From an uncultured Bacilli bacterium (lineage in GTDB: Bacteria; Bacillota_I; Bacilli_A; RF39; UBA660): a stretch of DNA of 64,000 bases. The DNA lies in NCBI GenBank assembly GCA_910584255.1, contig CAJTXV010000003.1, positions 1-64,000 of the forward strand, read 5' to 3'. Of the stretch, positions 27,292 through 35,982 are shown piece after piece (position 1 is the first letter of the stretch; every line of letters begins with the position of its first letter). The notes beneath the pieces are model-generated. The model did no database searches. It had not been told where the DNA came from and was given only the letters and a program-made list of their open reading frames with translations. A program made the translations under genes and the position numbers.

Positions 27292-28425
27292 CTATTTCTC
27301 ATTTTCTTCTAATTTATCTAATATAATTAAGGCTAGCGTATCTTTTAGAATCGATTCAATTTTTCTAACATTTGGAATTTTAGATGTGGAATTTAATAAT
27401 TCATTCTTGACATTTGTATTTTCTATTATTTCTCTATCATTGACATCTAGATCTAACATAAATTTATCGTACTTCTTTTCAGTTATTATTTTTTTATATT
27501 CGTCAGACAGTTCATTGAATTTAATAAATGCATCAAATCTAAAGTATATTGGATCACCCAAATTTTTTCTTATTTCCTCAGTATCTTTATAATTTGAAGT
27601 ACAAATAATTATGGAATTTTTTAGATTAACGCGATAATTTTTATCAATATATATACCCTCATCAAACAGCTGGTAAAATGCAGAAAAACAGACTGGATTT
27701 GCCTTATCAAACTCATCTATTAAAATAACATTAGATTTTCTGTCTAATAATTCTTTGGCAAAACTTCCTTCACTCAATTTGTCTCCGTAAAGATTATTTA
27801 TTACATTAATACTTTGATACATGCCAAATGGTTTAATAAATAATTCTGAATCAGAATTCAAAACATTACTTAATATTTTAGATGTTTCTGTTTTTCCAAC
27901 ACCGCTTGGTCCATAAAACATTAAAACTAATGGTTTACCATCGTTATTAAATTTTAGATGTGCAATCATCGATTTTTTTAAGTTTAGTAAAGCTGAACAT
28001 TGACCATATATTTGCTCTGATATTCTAATCCCAAAATCTTTTATTTTTTCCATTGAAAGTACATCATAAAAATAATTTATTTCATTTATATTTTGACAGT
28101 TAACAAATCTTTTTAAATTATCAACTAATTTAATAGGAGGATTTTGAACATATATATTTTTTATTTTATATATTTTTACAAACATCATAAAATTTTGCAA
28201 AACGCTTTCATTAACACTTCCATACTCATCAGAATAAACTATAAGATTGTCAAGCTCATCAAAATATTTATCTCCAGAACTTCTTTTTACATCAAAATCT
28301 ACTACCATCTCAGTTAATGTTACATAATTGACAACAGATTTTATTTGTTGTTCAAATTTTTCTTTATAACCAAAAAATATTGTTGCTCTTAATTCACTAT
28401 TTATCATTATATTGAACTCCTGCAA
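27292..28425 (-). CDS. ClpB-like AAA+ ATPase
   Basis: The 377-residue protein has about 130 N-terminal residues without a known domain. A single AAA+ module of the ClpA/B D2 type follows: Walker A GPSGVGKT (near residue 170), Walker B VILIDEFDKA, sensor-1 IIICTSN and a probable arginine finger in YFRFD. It lacks the ClpB coiled coil and first ATPase domain. It may remodel a partner such as the Fic or DUF6414-like protein. It overlaps the upstream gene by 29 bases. Confidence 0.85.
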   Translation of the reverse strand: MQEFNIMINSELRATIFFGYKEKFEQQIKSVVNYVTLTEMVVDFDVKRSSGDKYFDELDNLIVYSDEYGSVNESVLQNFMMFVKIYKIKNIYVQNPPIKLVDNLKRFVNCQNINEINYFYDVLSMEKIKDFGIRISEQIYGQCSALLNLKKSMIAHLKFNNDGKPLVLMFYGPSGVGKTETSKILSNVLNSDSELFIKPFGMYQSINVINNLYGDKLSEGSFAKELLDRKSNVILIDEFDKANPVCFSAFYQLFDEGIYIDKNYRVNLKNSIIICTSNYKDTEEIRKNLGDPIYFRFDAFIKFNELSDEYKKIITEKKYDKFMLDLDVNDREIIENTNVKNELLNSTSKIPNVRKIESILKDTLALIILDKLEENEK

Positions 28426-29173
28426 GAACTACATCATAAATATCCATTTCTTCTAAATCTTGGTTTTGCAATTCTTTGTTTAAAACTTTACTAGCAACTT
28501 CCTCTGCGTTTATTTCTTCTGAAGTATCTTCAACATTTAATTCATAATCTGCTTTTAATTTTCTTTGAGAAGTTTTTCCAACTTTTATACCATAATAGTT
28601 TAAATCCATTTTAAGCAAGTCAGTTAATTTATAGTTATTTCTAAAACAGTTAATATTTAAACGCAAAACACATCCTCTATCGCCTACATTCGCTAACACT
28701 TCATAATAACCTTTTATTTTTTCCATCACATCATCCAATTTATTTACAGCTATGTCTTTATTAATATCGCTTGTTTCAGAAATAATATATGTATATGGTG
28801 TAAACAACTTCAAATAAGTAAATGAGTCTTTCAAAATAGTTATTTTAGCGTTTTCAAATTTTTTTATCATAGTATCATCATTACTAACTTTAGAAATAAA
28901 ATCAGTTAATATTGTATTTGTAATGGTAGATTTAACTATATCTTTACTTTGACTAACTAGTTCTGCGCTTGATTCAATTTCAGCTTCAACATTAAAAATA
29001 TTCAAAAATTTTAAACCTGAAGCTATTTTAGAACCTATAGATAATTCTCCTTCAGTTTTATTTTCATTTGCAGTTGTAATTTGATTTTCAAGCTTTCCTC
29101 CATCTACAATATTTATATAATCTATAGCAGAATTTTCATCAAAATATATAACTTTTATTATTTTGTCTTTCAT
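28397..29173 (-). CDS. DUF6414-like protein, first gene of the Fic/AAA operon
   Basis: The 258-residue soluble protein opens VIYFDENSAIDYINIVDGGK, which I associate with the DUF6414 family. A helical or coiled region (SIGSKIASGLKFLN through SKDIVKS) and a beta-rich C-terminal half follow. Its biochemical function is not established to my knowledge. As the first gene, with an AAAGGAGTG ribosome binding site and overlapping the AAA+ gene, it may be the sensor or adaptor of the system. A TATAAT at 29228-29233 is a fair -10 box for the operon. Confidence 0.7.
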   Translation of the reverse strand: MKDKIIKVIYFDENSAIDYINIVDGGKLENQITTANENKTEGELSIGSKIASGLKFLNIFNVEAEIESSAELVSQSKDIVKSTITNTILTDFISKVSNDDTMIKKFENAKITILKDSFTYLKLFTPYTYIISETSDINKDIAVNKLDDVMEKIKGYYEVLANVGDRGCVLRLNINCFRNNYKLTDLLKMDLNYYGIKVGKTSQRKLKADYELNVEDTSEEINAEEVASKVLNKELQNQDLEEMDIYDVVLAGVQYNDK

Positions 29174-29399
29174 ATGTTTTTCACTCCTTTAATTTTATTT
29201 TTCATTAAGCATCTTTGTCTATATAGGATTATACCACATTTTTCGACATTCTTTTAACACTTTCAAGTGATTTATACCTAAAACACATTTTTAAGACTAT
29301 CTCTACTATCAAAATTTATATTTTGATTAATTATACTTTAATTATATATTAGTTAAATACAGCTGCCTTAATACTCTTATAAATTTAATCCATGTAAGA

Positions 29400-29425
29400 G
29401 CTAAGTATGTCCTCCTGCATTTATG
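29400..29425. other. Right junction of the integrated element (att site)
   Basis: On the minus strand the amidase codons AATGCA run into GGAGG (29415-29411) and then the element sequence ACATACTTAGC. Its arm GCTAAGTATGT mirrors GCTAACCTTGT at the left junction. Confidence 0.75.
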
Positions 29426-29670
29426 TGATTAGACAAAATAATTACCTCAGGTCCATTTCCAAACGTATTGTTCATCGTATTTAATCTTTCTTCCCTCGTT
29501 AATGTCTTATCAACATCTCTAGTAATAGCTACAGGTACCCCCAATTCCCGAAAACGATCATACATATAATTAGCAGCTTCTAGAGTAAAATCCTTTTCTC
29601 TTAAATTACCACTAACAGCTCCTGGATCATCTCCCCCATGTCCAGCATCTACAATTACCTTATAATTCAT
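29401..29670 (-). pseudogene. N-terminal part of the split LysM amidase
   Basis: The fragment begins MNYKVIVDAGHGGDDPGA, the zinc-binding start of Amidase_3, and runs through SNHINAGG, the second zinc-ligand motif. It then reads two element-derived codons (HT) and stops at TAG. An AAGGAGGAATATT ribosome binding site is intact. Without the C-terminal half it lacks the catalytic Glu and all LysM repeats. The full gene would encode about 467 residues. Confidence 0.9.
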
Positions 29671-29831
29671 ACAATATTCCTCCTTATAATAAACTATGAA
29701 TCATCCATAAAATATGTTTCTTTTTTTGTTTATATAAAGAAAATCCCTTATAAAATAAGAAGAAGTCATTTTCATGACCTCAACTACGATTATGTTGGAA
29801 TCATTCTCTAGAATTATCCACCGTATAATAA

Positions 29832-31235
29832 TCATTTTCTAGCTTCTTCAAAATTAATTCTCATTTCAATAGGAGTCCACCCGTTATTTACCCATATTCT
29901 AGAATTATTATATATTTCCATTAAATAATTTAATATTTCTTGGGCATTATTTTCTTTCACTTCTACTCCATAATCTTGAAGTATTTCAATTGATGCACCA
30001 ATATAATTGTTTCCTAATCTATACATATCAGAAATTATTTTTATAATATCTTCAATAATATCTGATGGCATATTTTTCTTTTTTAAGTATTTTTTAAATT
30101 TATTCTTAGATTCAGTTTCTTCATAGTAATCATAATTAGAATATTTAAGTAATTCTTCTAATTTAATTGGCTTTCTTTTTATGGTTTCTTGCCTTGAAAT
30201 AATATCATCTAAAACTTGTTCTAAGCCCCTATGTTGTAAAATCTTATGGACAAAATACATTTCATGTTTTGTATGAATTATATCTATATTATCTGCTCTT
30301 TCGCAAAATAGTAATGCATTATTTGGCACATCTAACTCTTCATTATTTCCGTAATATAGACTATAGTAATAATCTAAATAACTATATGAAAATACCCCAT
30401 ATAATTCAACCATTGATCTAACTAAATTATAAACCTTGGTATTTTCATCTACTATTTTTTGAATTGGCTTTAAGTTTATTTTTTTCACAACGTTATAAAC
30501 AGCATCAGTCATAGAAATGTAAAACTTATTATCTCTTTTAAATAAGAATACTAATCCCGCCACATATAAGAAATGATATATTTCTAGACTTATATTATTA
30601 TCTTGTATAGTACCTTCATTTGACATTAAATCTTTTAATAAATTAAACTCTTTATCTATAAATCTTTCAATTAAATTTGTTAATTTATCTTTATTAGTAA
30701 GAGCATTATAAATGATTTTAACAAGTTCCTTTTTAGGTTTATTACTTAGTCTATTAACATATAATAGATTTCCTATATTTTTTAAGTCATTCACTGTTAA
30801 TGTTGCTAGAAGACTCCTTAAATCCTTAACTATTGGTGCATCAGTAGCATTCTCTAAATTAAATTTTTCTTCTGGAGTCATACTGCCTAATAAATTATTA
30901 ATTATTTCTTTTATCTCGGTTGGAATATAATAGGAATAATAATTGCCATTACTATATACAAAAACCATAAGTGATTCTATATCTTGTTCATAGGCAGACA
31001 TCCATTCAGAGTTTTCATGATCAATTAATTTTTCAAAATACCTTCTAGTAAAAGAATCATCTTTGGTTGCTTCTAAACAATATTCAAAATCTTCTAAAAT
31101 ATAGTTTTTTAATTCATATATATTATCAACACCAAATTCTTTAAACTTTTCCTTAAGAAGTTTTTTATCTAGTGCTTTTAAAGATGATATCAAATCCAAT
31201 TTACCTTTTTTTATTAAATATTTTTCATACTTCAT
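29832..31235 (-). CDS. Helical protein of unknown function
   Basis: The 467-residue protein is predicted to be mostly alpha-helical. It contains a SAP/Rho-N-like segment (VNRLSNKPKKELVKIIYNAL, near residue 158). The C-terminal segment, WVNNGWTPIEMRINFEEA, is a pattern I have seen at the end of SEC-C-associated helical proteins. No catalytic residues are evident. It is the last gene of a four-gene accessory module and ends with TGA. Its function is unknown; a nucleic-acid role is a guess from neighbours. Confidence 0.65.
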   Translation of the reverse strand: MKYEKYLIKKGKLDLISSLKALDKKLLKEKFKEFGVDNIYELKNYILEDFEYCLEATKDDSFTRRYFEKLIDHENSEWMSAYEQDIESLMVFVYSNGNYYSYYIPTEIKEIINNLLGSMTPEEKFNLENATDAPIVKDLRSLLATLTVNDLKNIGNLLYVNRLSNKPKKELVKIIYNALTNKDKLTNLIERFIDKEFNLLKDLMSNEGTIQDNNISLEIYHFLYVAGLVFLFKRDNKFYISMTDAVYNVVKKINLKPIQKIVDENTKVYNLVRSMVELYGVFSYSYLDYYYSLYYGNNEELDVPNNALLFCERADNIDIIHTKHEMYFVHKILQHRGLEQVLDDIISRQETIKRKPIKLEELLKYSNYDYYEETESKNKFKKYLKKKNMPSDIIEDIIKIISDMYRLGNNYIGASIEILQDYGVEVKENNAQEILNYLMEIYNNSRIWVNNGWTPIEMRINFEEARK

Positions 31236-31247
31236 AATTTTACTCCT

Positions 31248-31502
31248 CTATCTTAAATATTTATCAATTAATTTTCTCGCTAATTCTTCACCTTCTGGTG
31301 TTAAAGTAATCGACTTTCCTTTACTAAAATAAAGATAATTTTCATCGGTTAACTTATTAATCACATCGAATGAATATCCTTTCCAGCAAGTCCTAACTTT
31401 TCCTTCCTTGGTTTCACCATTTTCATCTCTCACAAAACCTTTTTCTTCCCATGATGTTAAATACATAAGTAACAGAGTTAATTCTTCAATTTTTTCATCC
31501 AT
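31248..31502 (-). CDS. DUF6429-like small protein
   Basis: The 84-residue protein reads ELTLLLMYLTSWEEKG, then RTCWKGYSFDVINKLTDENY and ends SITLTPEGEELARKL. This resembles the DUF6429 family, which looks like a winged helix and is often found near transposases. It overlaps the end of the exonuclease gene by 8 bases (ATGGATGA) and is probably translationally coupled to it. Confidence 0.7.
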   Translation of the reverse strand: MDEKIEELTLLLMYLTSWEEKGFVRDENGETKEGKVRTCWKGYSFDVINKLTDENYLYFSKGKSITLTPEGEELARKLIDKYLR

Positions 31503-32637
31503 TTAATACCTCCAATTGTTTTAAGAAATCACTTTCGCTAATAATTTCAATATTTTTACCTTTTTCTTTTAGTTCCATAGCTTTTTGAACTTTACCACCA
31601 TAATTTCCAAATTTCCATGTATCACTTCCAGCGCCACCCACTATTAAATAATCGGTTTTGGAAGTAACACTTTTCCCACAAATACCACCCTTTTCAATAA
31701 TCTTTTCTTCAATACTATCTTTAGATCCAGAATCAAACGAGCCAGTTAAACAAAATATCTTATCTTGAAAATCCATGCTATCATTTCTTTTTTCTTCTTT
31801 TATAGGATTTATAAAATCATTAAATACATTCATCAATTCATCGTATTCATTACTAGATACTATTCCATCTTCTAGCACTTTCTTTACAATAGAATAAATT
31901 TTATCAAAAGGATAGTTTCCTATTAATTGTGTATTACTGTCTAACCATTCATGCAATTCATTAATTTCATCTAATTCAATTTTACTATCCATCATTATAG
32001 ATTCAATAATTCTTTTTAGATTTTGTAATCCCCTTGTATCATTACTATAAACTTTTTTCGTCCCTGTGGAACGGTTTCTACTTTCCATGTAATTGTAATC
32101 TTCAATATCATTTTCATCTAAGCCATATTTATCATTTATATATTTAAATATTTCAAGACTAGCTGTAGTATCACATAATGCATTGTGATGTTGTTCTAAA
32201 TCAATATTGAGATAATCGCATACTTGATCTAGTTTATAATGACTAATGTTTAAATACTTTTGTGCTAGTTTTCGTGTACATACCACTTTCAAAGTAGGCA
32301 CAACAATATTATATTTCATTAAGGTTTTAGAAATAACACTCAAATCATATTTAATAGCATGACCTACGATTATACTATTTTCTATAATATCTTTATTATC
32401 TTTCCAAAACACATCAAAAGTAATGGAATCTTTAACCATATTAGGTGTTATTTTATTTACTCTCATATTAATGTCATCAAATCTATCTTCTGGATTTATT
32501 AAAACATATTTTTTATCGATAATATTTTCATCTTCAACTTGTATAAACGCTATTGAACAAATGGAATCAGCTTTGGTATTGGGATTTTCAATATCCAATA
32601 CTACGTAATTATCTAATTTAATATTTGTTTTAACCAT
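31495..32637 (-). CDS. DEDD 3'-5' exonuclease with BRCT domain
   Basis: The 380-residue protein starts with an RNase T/DnaQ-like exonuclease: VVLDIENPN with the first acidic pair, IVGHAIKYDLSVI, and HHNALCDTTASLEIF as Exo III. A helical linker follows (about 200-290). The C-terminal BRCT domain has FCLTGSFDSGSKD, KGGICGKSVTSKTDYLIVG and the Trp of DTWKFG. BRCT domains bind DNA ends or other proteins. The combination suggests trimming of DNA at breaks or on invading DNA. The first position reads D-x-E as expected. Confidence 0.9.
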   Translation of the reverse strand: MVKTNIKLDNYVVLDIENPNTKADSICSIAFIQVEDENIIDKKYVLINPEDRFDDINMRVNKITPNMVKDSITFDVFWKDNKDIIENSIIVGHAIKYDLSVISKTLMKYNIVVPTLKVVCTRKLAQKYLNISHYKLDQVCDYLNIDLEQHHNALCDTTASLEIFKYINDKYGLDENDIEDYNYMESRNRSTGTKKVYSNDTRGLQNLKRIIESIMMDSKIELDEINELHEWLDSNTQLIGNYPFDKIYSIVKKVLEDGIVSSNEYDELMNVFNDFINPIKEEKRNDSMDFQDKIFCLTGSFDSGSKDSIEEKIIEKGGICGKSVTSKTDYLIVGGAGSDTWKFGNYGGKVQKAMELKEKGKNIEIISESDFLKQLEVLNG

Positions 32638-32657
32638 ACTGAAACTCCTTTTAAATT

Positions 32658-32903
32658 TTATATAAAGGTATATCTTGGATCTTTTTTCATTTTCTCTATT
32701 TCCTCATCTGTATAAAACCAATCTGAAGTATCAATTCCTCTTTTTTCACAATTTCTTGCTATTTCATATATTGTATCATAAAGATTTATTAAATTATTTC
32801 TTAATTGAGCAACAGTCATTTCTGGAATTATTACTTCTACTTTTGTGTTACCAAAATTAAACTTGTTTACTTCATGTTTAATAATTATATCATTATCATT
32901 CAT
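32658..32903 (-). CDS. Small protein of the exonuclease module
   Basis: I start at the ATG at 32903, preceded by GAGGAGTG, which gives 81 residues. A beta N terminus (VEVIIPEMTV) precedes a helical segment with a WFYTDEEIEKMKKD tail. No family is recognised. It is the first gene of the module that continues with the exonuclease-BRCT gene 20 bases later. Confidence 0.6.
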   Translation of the reverse strand: MNDNDIIIKHEVNKFNFGNTKVEVIIPEMTVAQLRNNLINLYDTIYEIARNCEKRGIDTSDWFYTDEEIEKMKKDPRYTFI

Positions 32904-33057
32904 AAGGATAACACTCCTCATATAAGATTGTATCACGAAAAATGTATTAATCATTAATTTTAAGTTATTATTTTAAACAAAATAAAAATACTTTTATTAC
33001 AAAGCATCTTACTGAAATTATTATTGAGTTATGTAGATTATTATTTGATACAGTTTA

Positions 33058-33180
33058 TCACTTTTTATTAGGTTCATTAAAACCTGGACAATCATCATCC
33101 ATGATTACTTTGTAATTCACAAAACATTCCTCCACATAGTAAATTATGATTAATAAATTTGTCTTGTTTTTTTATGTAGA
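33058..33180 (-). pseudogene. Decayed copy of the amidase 5' end
   Basis: A GTG-led 20-codon frame reads VNYKVIMDDDCPGFNEPNKK, matching the amidase start MNYKVIVDAGHGGDDPG with an internal deletion. Its ribosome binding site (GTGGAGGAATGTTTT) and about 60 upstream bases also resemble those of the amidase at 29671-29720. It is a relic of a duplicated or replaced amidase gene at the outer edge of the exonuclease module. Confidence 0.65.
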
Positions 33181-33319
33181 AACTATTAATATTTGAAAAT
33201 TATTAAAATTTTCAATTTTTTTTGGACCTATCTCTATCTTTTTCGGAATAATACTATAGGAAGTAAATTTATGAGAATTTCTAATGCTTCTTAAATATTA
33301 ATGAAAAGAGGAATAAAGG

Positions 33320-33904
33320 TTGAAAAAAATTATTATTGCTGGCACTGCTCGTGTTGGGAAAGCTACTTTAGCTAAAAAAATAATGGACCACTATCATTAT
33401 GATTTAATACAAAGTGATATTATAGCTTGTACTATGTACAAAATGTATATTAAATATATGGCCAAACAGAAAGAGGAAAATCACTTTATTGTTAATCTAC
33501 CTGAATTAACTGAGATTACAGATTATGTTGAACAGGCATATTTTAATACTTGTATAGAAGATTATGTTTATACAGGTATCATCCTAGATGCTCCTTATCT
33601 TAGTATGGAAATGGTAAAAGAATATGAAAATCAAGGATGCATTGTCATTGTTTTAGGTTGTGCTGATATTACAGTAGAAAAATTTCTTGAAAATATTAGA
33701 ACCTATGATACCCCTTTAGATCGTACTTATCATATAGGAAATACACGCCTTTGTATGGAGCTAGAAGCCCATCTTCAAAATAGCAAGGACAATAGAGAAG
33801 AATGCAAAAAATTGGGACTAACCTATATTGAAACATCACAGGATAGACAAGCTAGTCTTGAAAAAGCATATCAAATTATTAAAGAAAAAATAGAGAACTC
33901 TTAA
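33320..33904 (+). CDS. P-loop nucleotide kinase-like protein
   Basis: The 194-residue protein starts with a P-loop, AGTARVGKATLAKKI (residues 7-21), in which the usual GKS/T reads GKA. Alternating beta/alpha segments typical of adenylate-kinase-like or AAA_33 proteins follow, e.g. GIILDAPYL and CIVIVLGCAD. The substrate is unknown, and the Ala in the P-loop could weaken catalysis. The start is TTG, with GAGGAATAAAGG before it. Confidence 0.6.
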   Translation: MKKIIIAGTARVGKATLAKKIMDHYHYDLIQSDIIACTMYKMYIKYMAKQKEENHFIVNLPELTEITDYVEQAYFNTCIEDYVYTGIILDAPYLSMEMVKEYENQGCIVIVLGCADITVEKFLENIRTYDTPLDRTYHIGNTRLCMELEAHLQNSKDNREECKKLGLTYIETSQDRQASLEKAYQIIKEKIENS

Positions 33905-34086
33905 AATGTAACTATTAGATTCTTTTTATATTGATAAGTCAAATTCTGATTTCTATCAGATTACTTTTACACAACTCAAATATCATCCTTCTATATGTCA
34001 CTCTAATTCATCTAGGATTATCCTCATATGAAAAATTGAAAACTCTTCTTTTTTCATATATGTTATGATTACTATAGGTGATTGGA

Positions 34087-34362
34087 ATGGATTATCTTAT
34101 CCTATGGATTGTATTTATGAATCTTTTTTGCTTTTTTCTATTTTTTATCGATAAAAGAAAAGCTATCAAAGGAAAGTATCGGATTTCTGAATTTTTTCTT
34201 TTATTTTGTTCCTTTCTAGGGGGATCTTTTGGTTCCTTGATTTCTATGAAAATTTTTCATCATAAAACAAAAAAACTTAAATTTCGAATTTTAATCCCTC
34301 TATTTATTTTTTTACATATTCTATTACTATGCTATCTGTCCAACAAGCAACATACCTTCTAA
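34087..34362 (+). CDS. DUF1294 membrane protein
   Basis: The small protein of about 91 residues has three hydrophobic segments and the family motifs FFIDKRKAIKGKYRISE and FLGGSFGSLISMKIFHHKT. DUF1294 proteins are common inner-membrane proteins of unknown function. I choose the ATG at 34087, seven bases after AGGTGA, over the GTG at 34078. Confidence 0.85.
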   Translation: MDYLILWIVFMNLFCFFLFFIDKRKAIKGKYRISEFFLLFCSFLGGSFGSLISMKIFHHKTKKLKFRILIPLFIFLHILLLCYLSNKQHTF

Positions 34363-34422
34363 AAATACTTTCATATTTTTTAAAACATGCTATAATAGAC
34401 GAAAAAGAAAGAAGGCTATATT

Positions 34423-35331
34423 ATGAATCCATATTATCAACAAGATGGGATTACCATTTATAATAATGACAATTTAGAAATACTAAAGAAATTATCATCC
34501 AAAAGTATTTCATTAATCTACTGTGATATTTTATATAACACTGGAAAAAAATTCGATGACTATGAAGATATCCTCGGAGAACCAAAGGAAGCCATGGAAT
34601 GGTATCGTCCGAGATTTGAAGAAATGAAAAGGACTTTAACCGATAATGGTAGTATCTTTATCCATTGTAATTGGAGACTCGACTCCTATATGAGAATTCT
34701 ACTAGATGAAATCTTTGGTACTGACTGTTTTAGAAATAGAATATATCGTAAACATAGTGATAAAAGAGGATTCTATTCAAACTTTGATTCTCAAGTAGAT
34801 ATTATCCTATATTATGTTAAAAATAGTGATTCATTTATTTTTCATGAACTTAAAAATGATCAACTAAAGGTAATTCCTCTATACGAAAATGGATATGTGA
34901 AAGAAAGAAGTTACACCTATGAGATTGATGGTACCCTAGTAGATCCTGCAAGTCTAAATAAACATTGGCTCATTACAAAATACCAACTAGAAAAATTAAT
35001 AAGTAAGAATGAGGTGGTAGTCATTGATTCTTTACCTTACCGTCAAACTTATACCATTCCTATTGGAAACCTTTGGACGGAAGACTCAATGCTTGATCCA
35101 TACAGTAGATCCGTTGCATCTGAATCCTATGATACTCCAAAACCTGATGCCGTACTTGAAAGAATTATTCAAATGTGTAGTAACGAAGGAGATACAGTTG
35201 CAGACTTTTTTCTAGGTGGTGGAACAACTGCAGTTGTTACTAAGAGAGAAGGACGTAATGGTATTTTTTGTGATATCAGTAAAAAGGCTTGCGATATTAC
35301 CATTCAAAAACTAAACAATCTAGATCAATAA
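34423..35331 (+). CDS. Site-specific DNA methyltransferase with variant motif IV
   Basis: The 302-residue protein has the fold of beta-class amino-methyltransferases. Motif IV near residue 34 reads CDILYNTGKKF instead of the canonical DPPYNTG. SIFIHCNWR follows, and the C-terminal SAM motif is DFFLGGGTTAVV (about 263-274). I recall related proteins with DILYGTG, so this is likely a subfamily trait rather than a dead enzyme. No nuclease is adjacent, so it is an orphan methyltransferase. TATAAT at 34390 fits as its -10 box. Confidence 0.8.
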   Translation: MNPYYQQDGITIYNNDNLEILKKLSSKSISLIYCDILYNTGKKFDDYEDILGEPKEAMEWYRPRFEEMKRTLTDNGSIFIHCNWRLDSYMRILLDEIFGTDCFRNRIYRKHSDKRGFYSNFDSQVDIILYYVKNSDSFIFHELKNDQLKVIPLYENGYVKERSYTYEIDGTLVDPASLNKHWLITKYQLEKLISKNEVVVIDSLPYRQTYTIPIGNLWTEDSMLDPYSRSVASESYDTPKPDAVLERIIQMCSNEGDTVADFFLGGGTTAVVTKREGRNGIFCDISKKACDITIQKLNNLDQ

Positions 35332-35353
35332 TTTTTTAATCATATTACTAAAA

Positions 35354-35406
35354 CCCACTCCTTTTTTATAAGAATTTATATCTTATAGTAGGAGGGGATT
35401 TTTTTG
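35354..35406 (+). terminator. Hairpin overlapping the cysE ribosome binding site
   Basis: CCCACTCC (35354-35361) pairs with GGAGGGG (35391-35397), with an inner stem ATAAGA/TCTTAT and a following run of T. It looks like the methyltransferase's terminator. Its 3' arm is also the cysE ribosome binding site. Confidence 0.6.
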
Positions 35407-35925
35407 TTTTTTAAAAGTCTTAGAAAAAGTATTTATGACCAAGATCCATCCATTCATAGTTTGTTTGAATCTTTCTTTCATCCATGGTTTCGTGCATTTA
35501 TCTACTATAAGATGAGTCATTTTTTCTATCTTCATAAACATTATTCTATCGCCAGGTGGATTTCTATGAAGGCAAAGAAAAAGACAGGAATGGAAATTCA
35601 TCCAGGTGCAACCATCGGTAAAAATGTATTTATTGATCATGGACTTGGAGTTGTGATTGGTGAAACGACAGTCATTCAAGACAATGTTACTATCTTTCAA
35701 AATGTGACTCTTGGGGGAAGAGGAAAACATAATGGAAAAAGACATCCTACAATAGAAGAGGGATGTTTAATTGGAGCAGGCGCTAAAATTTTAGGAAATA
35801 TTACCATCGGCAAAAATAGTAAAGTTGGTGCGAATGCCGTTGTACTTCACAATGTTTTACCGAACACTACCGTTGTTGGGATTCCTGCAAAAGCTATTCA
35901 TAAAAAAGTGACACCAAAAGGATAA
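35404..35925 (+). CDS. cysE: Serine O-acetyltransferase
   Basis: The 173-residue hexapeptide-repeat acyltransferase has a helical N terminus (about 1-60), then the left-handed beta helix with GMEIHPGATIGKNVFIDHG, VVIGETTVIQDNVTIFQNVTLGG and the C-terminal NAVVLHNVLPNTTVVGIPA. This matches the short EpsC/CysE form. It acetylates L-serine with acetyl-CoA, the first step to cysteine; cysK is not in view. It starts at TTG, and the strong AGGAGGGG ribosome binding site can be folded into a hairpin, so expression may be limited. Confidence 0.9.
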   Translation: MFFKSLRKSIYDQDPSIHSLFESFFHPWFRAFIYYKMSHFFYLHKHYSIARWISMKAKKKTGMEIHPGATIGKNVFIDHGLGVVIGETTVIQDNVTIFQNVTLGGRGKHNGKRHPTIEEGCLIGAGAKILGNITIGKNSKVGANAVVLHNVLPNTTVVGIPAKAIHKKVTPKG

Positions 35926-35982
35926 AATAATGTTCTATAAATAGTAGATGCAGATAGTTAGCCTATCTGCATTATTTTATTT

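Larger units (their letters stand above)
18905..29410. mobile_element. Integrated element of about 10.5 kb with large serine recombinase
   Basis: The element splits one amidase gene into an N-terminal piece (29401-29670) and a C-terminal piece (17759-18899). Joining the flanks at the shared GG of GGnGG gives the continuous reading SNHINAGG-EGAEVVYPL. Cargo: membrane protein, serine recombinase, small HTH and ribbon-helix-helix proteins, a Sau3AI-like restriction pair, and a DUF6414/AAA+/Fic/TM operon. No conjugation genes are present, so it is an integrative element that moves by itself or is mobilised in trans. Confidence 0.85.

Noticed and set aside
34423..35331. Inactive methyltransferase because motif IV is DILY instead of DPPY
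   Set aside because: The rest of the protein is well preserved and I recall a subfamily with DILYGTG, so loss of activity cannot be claimed.
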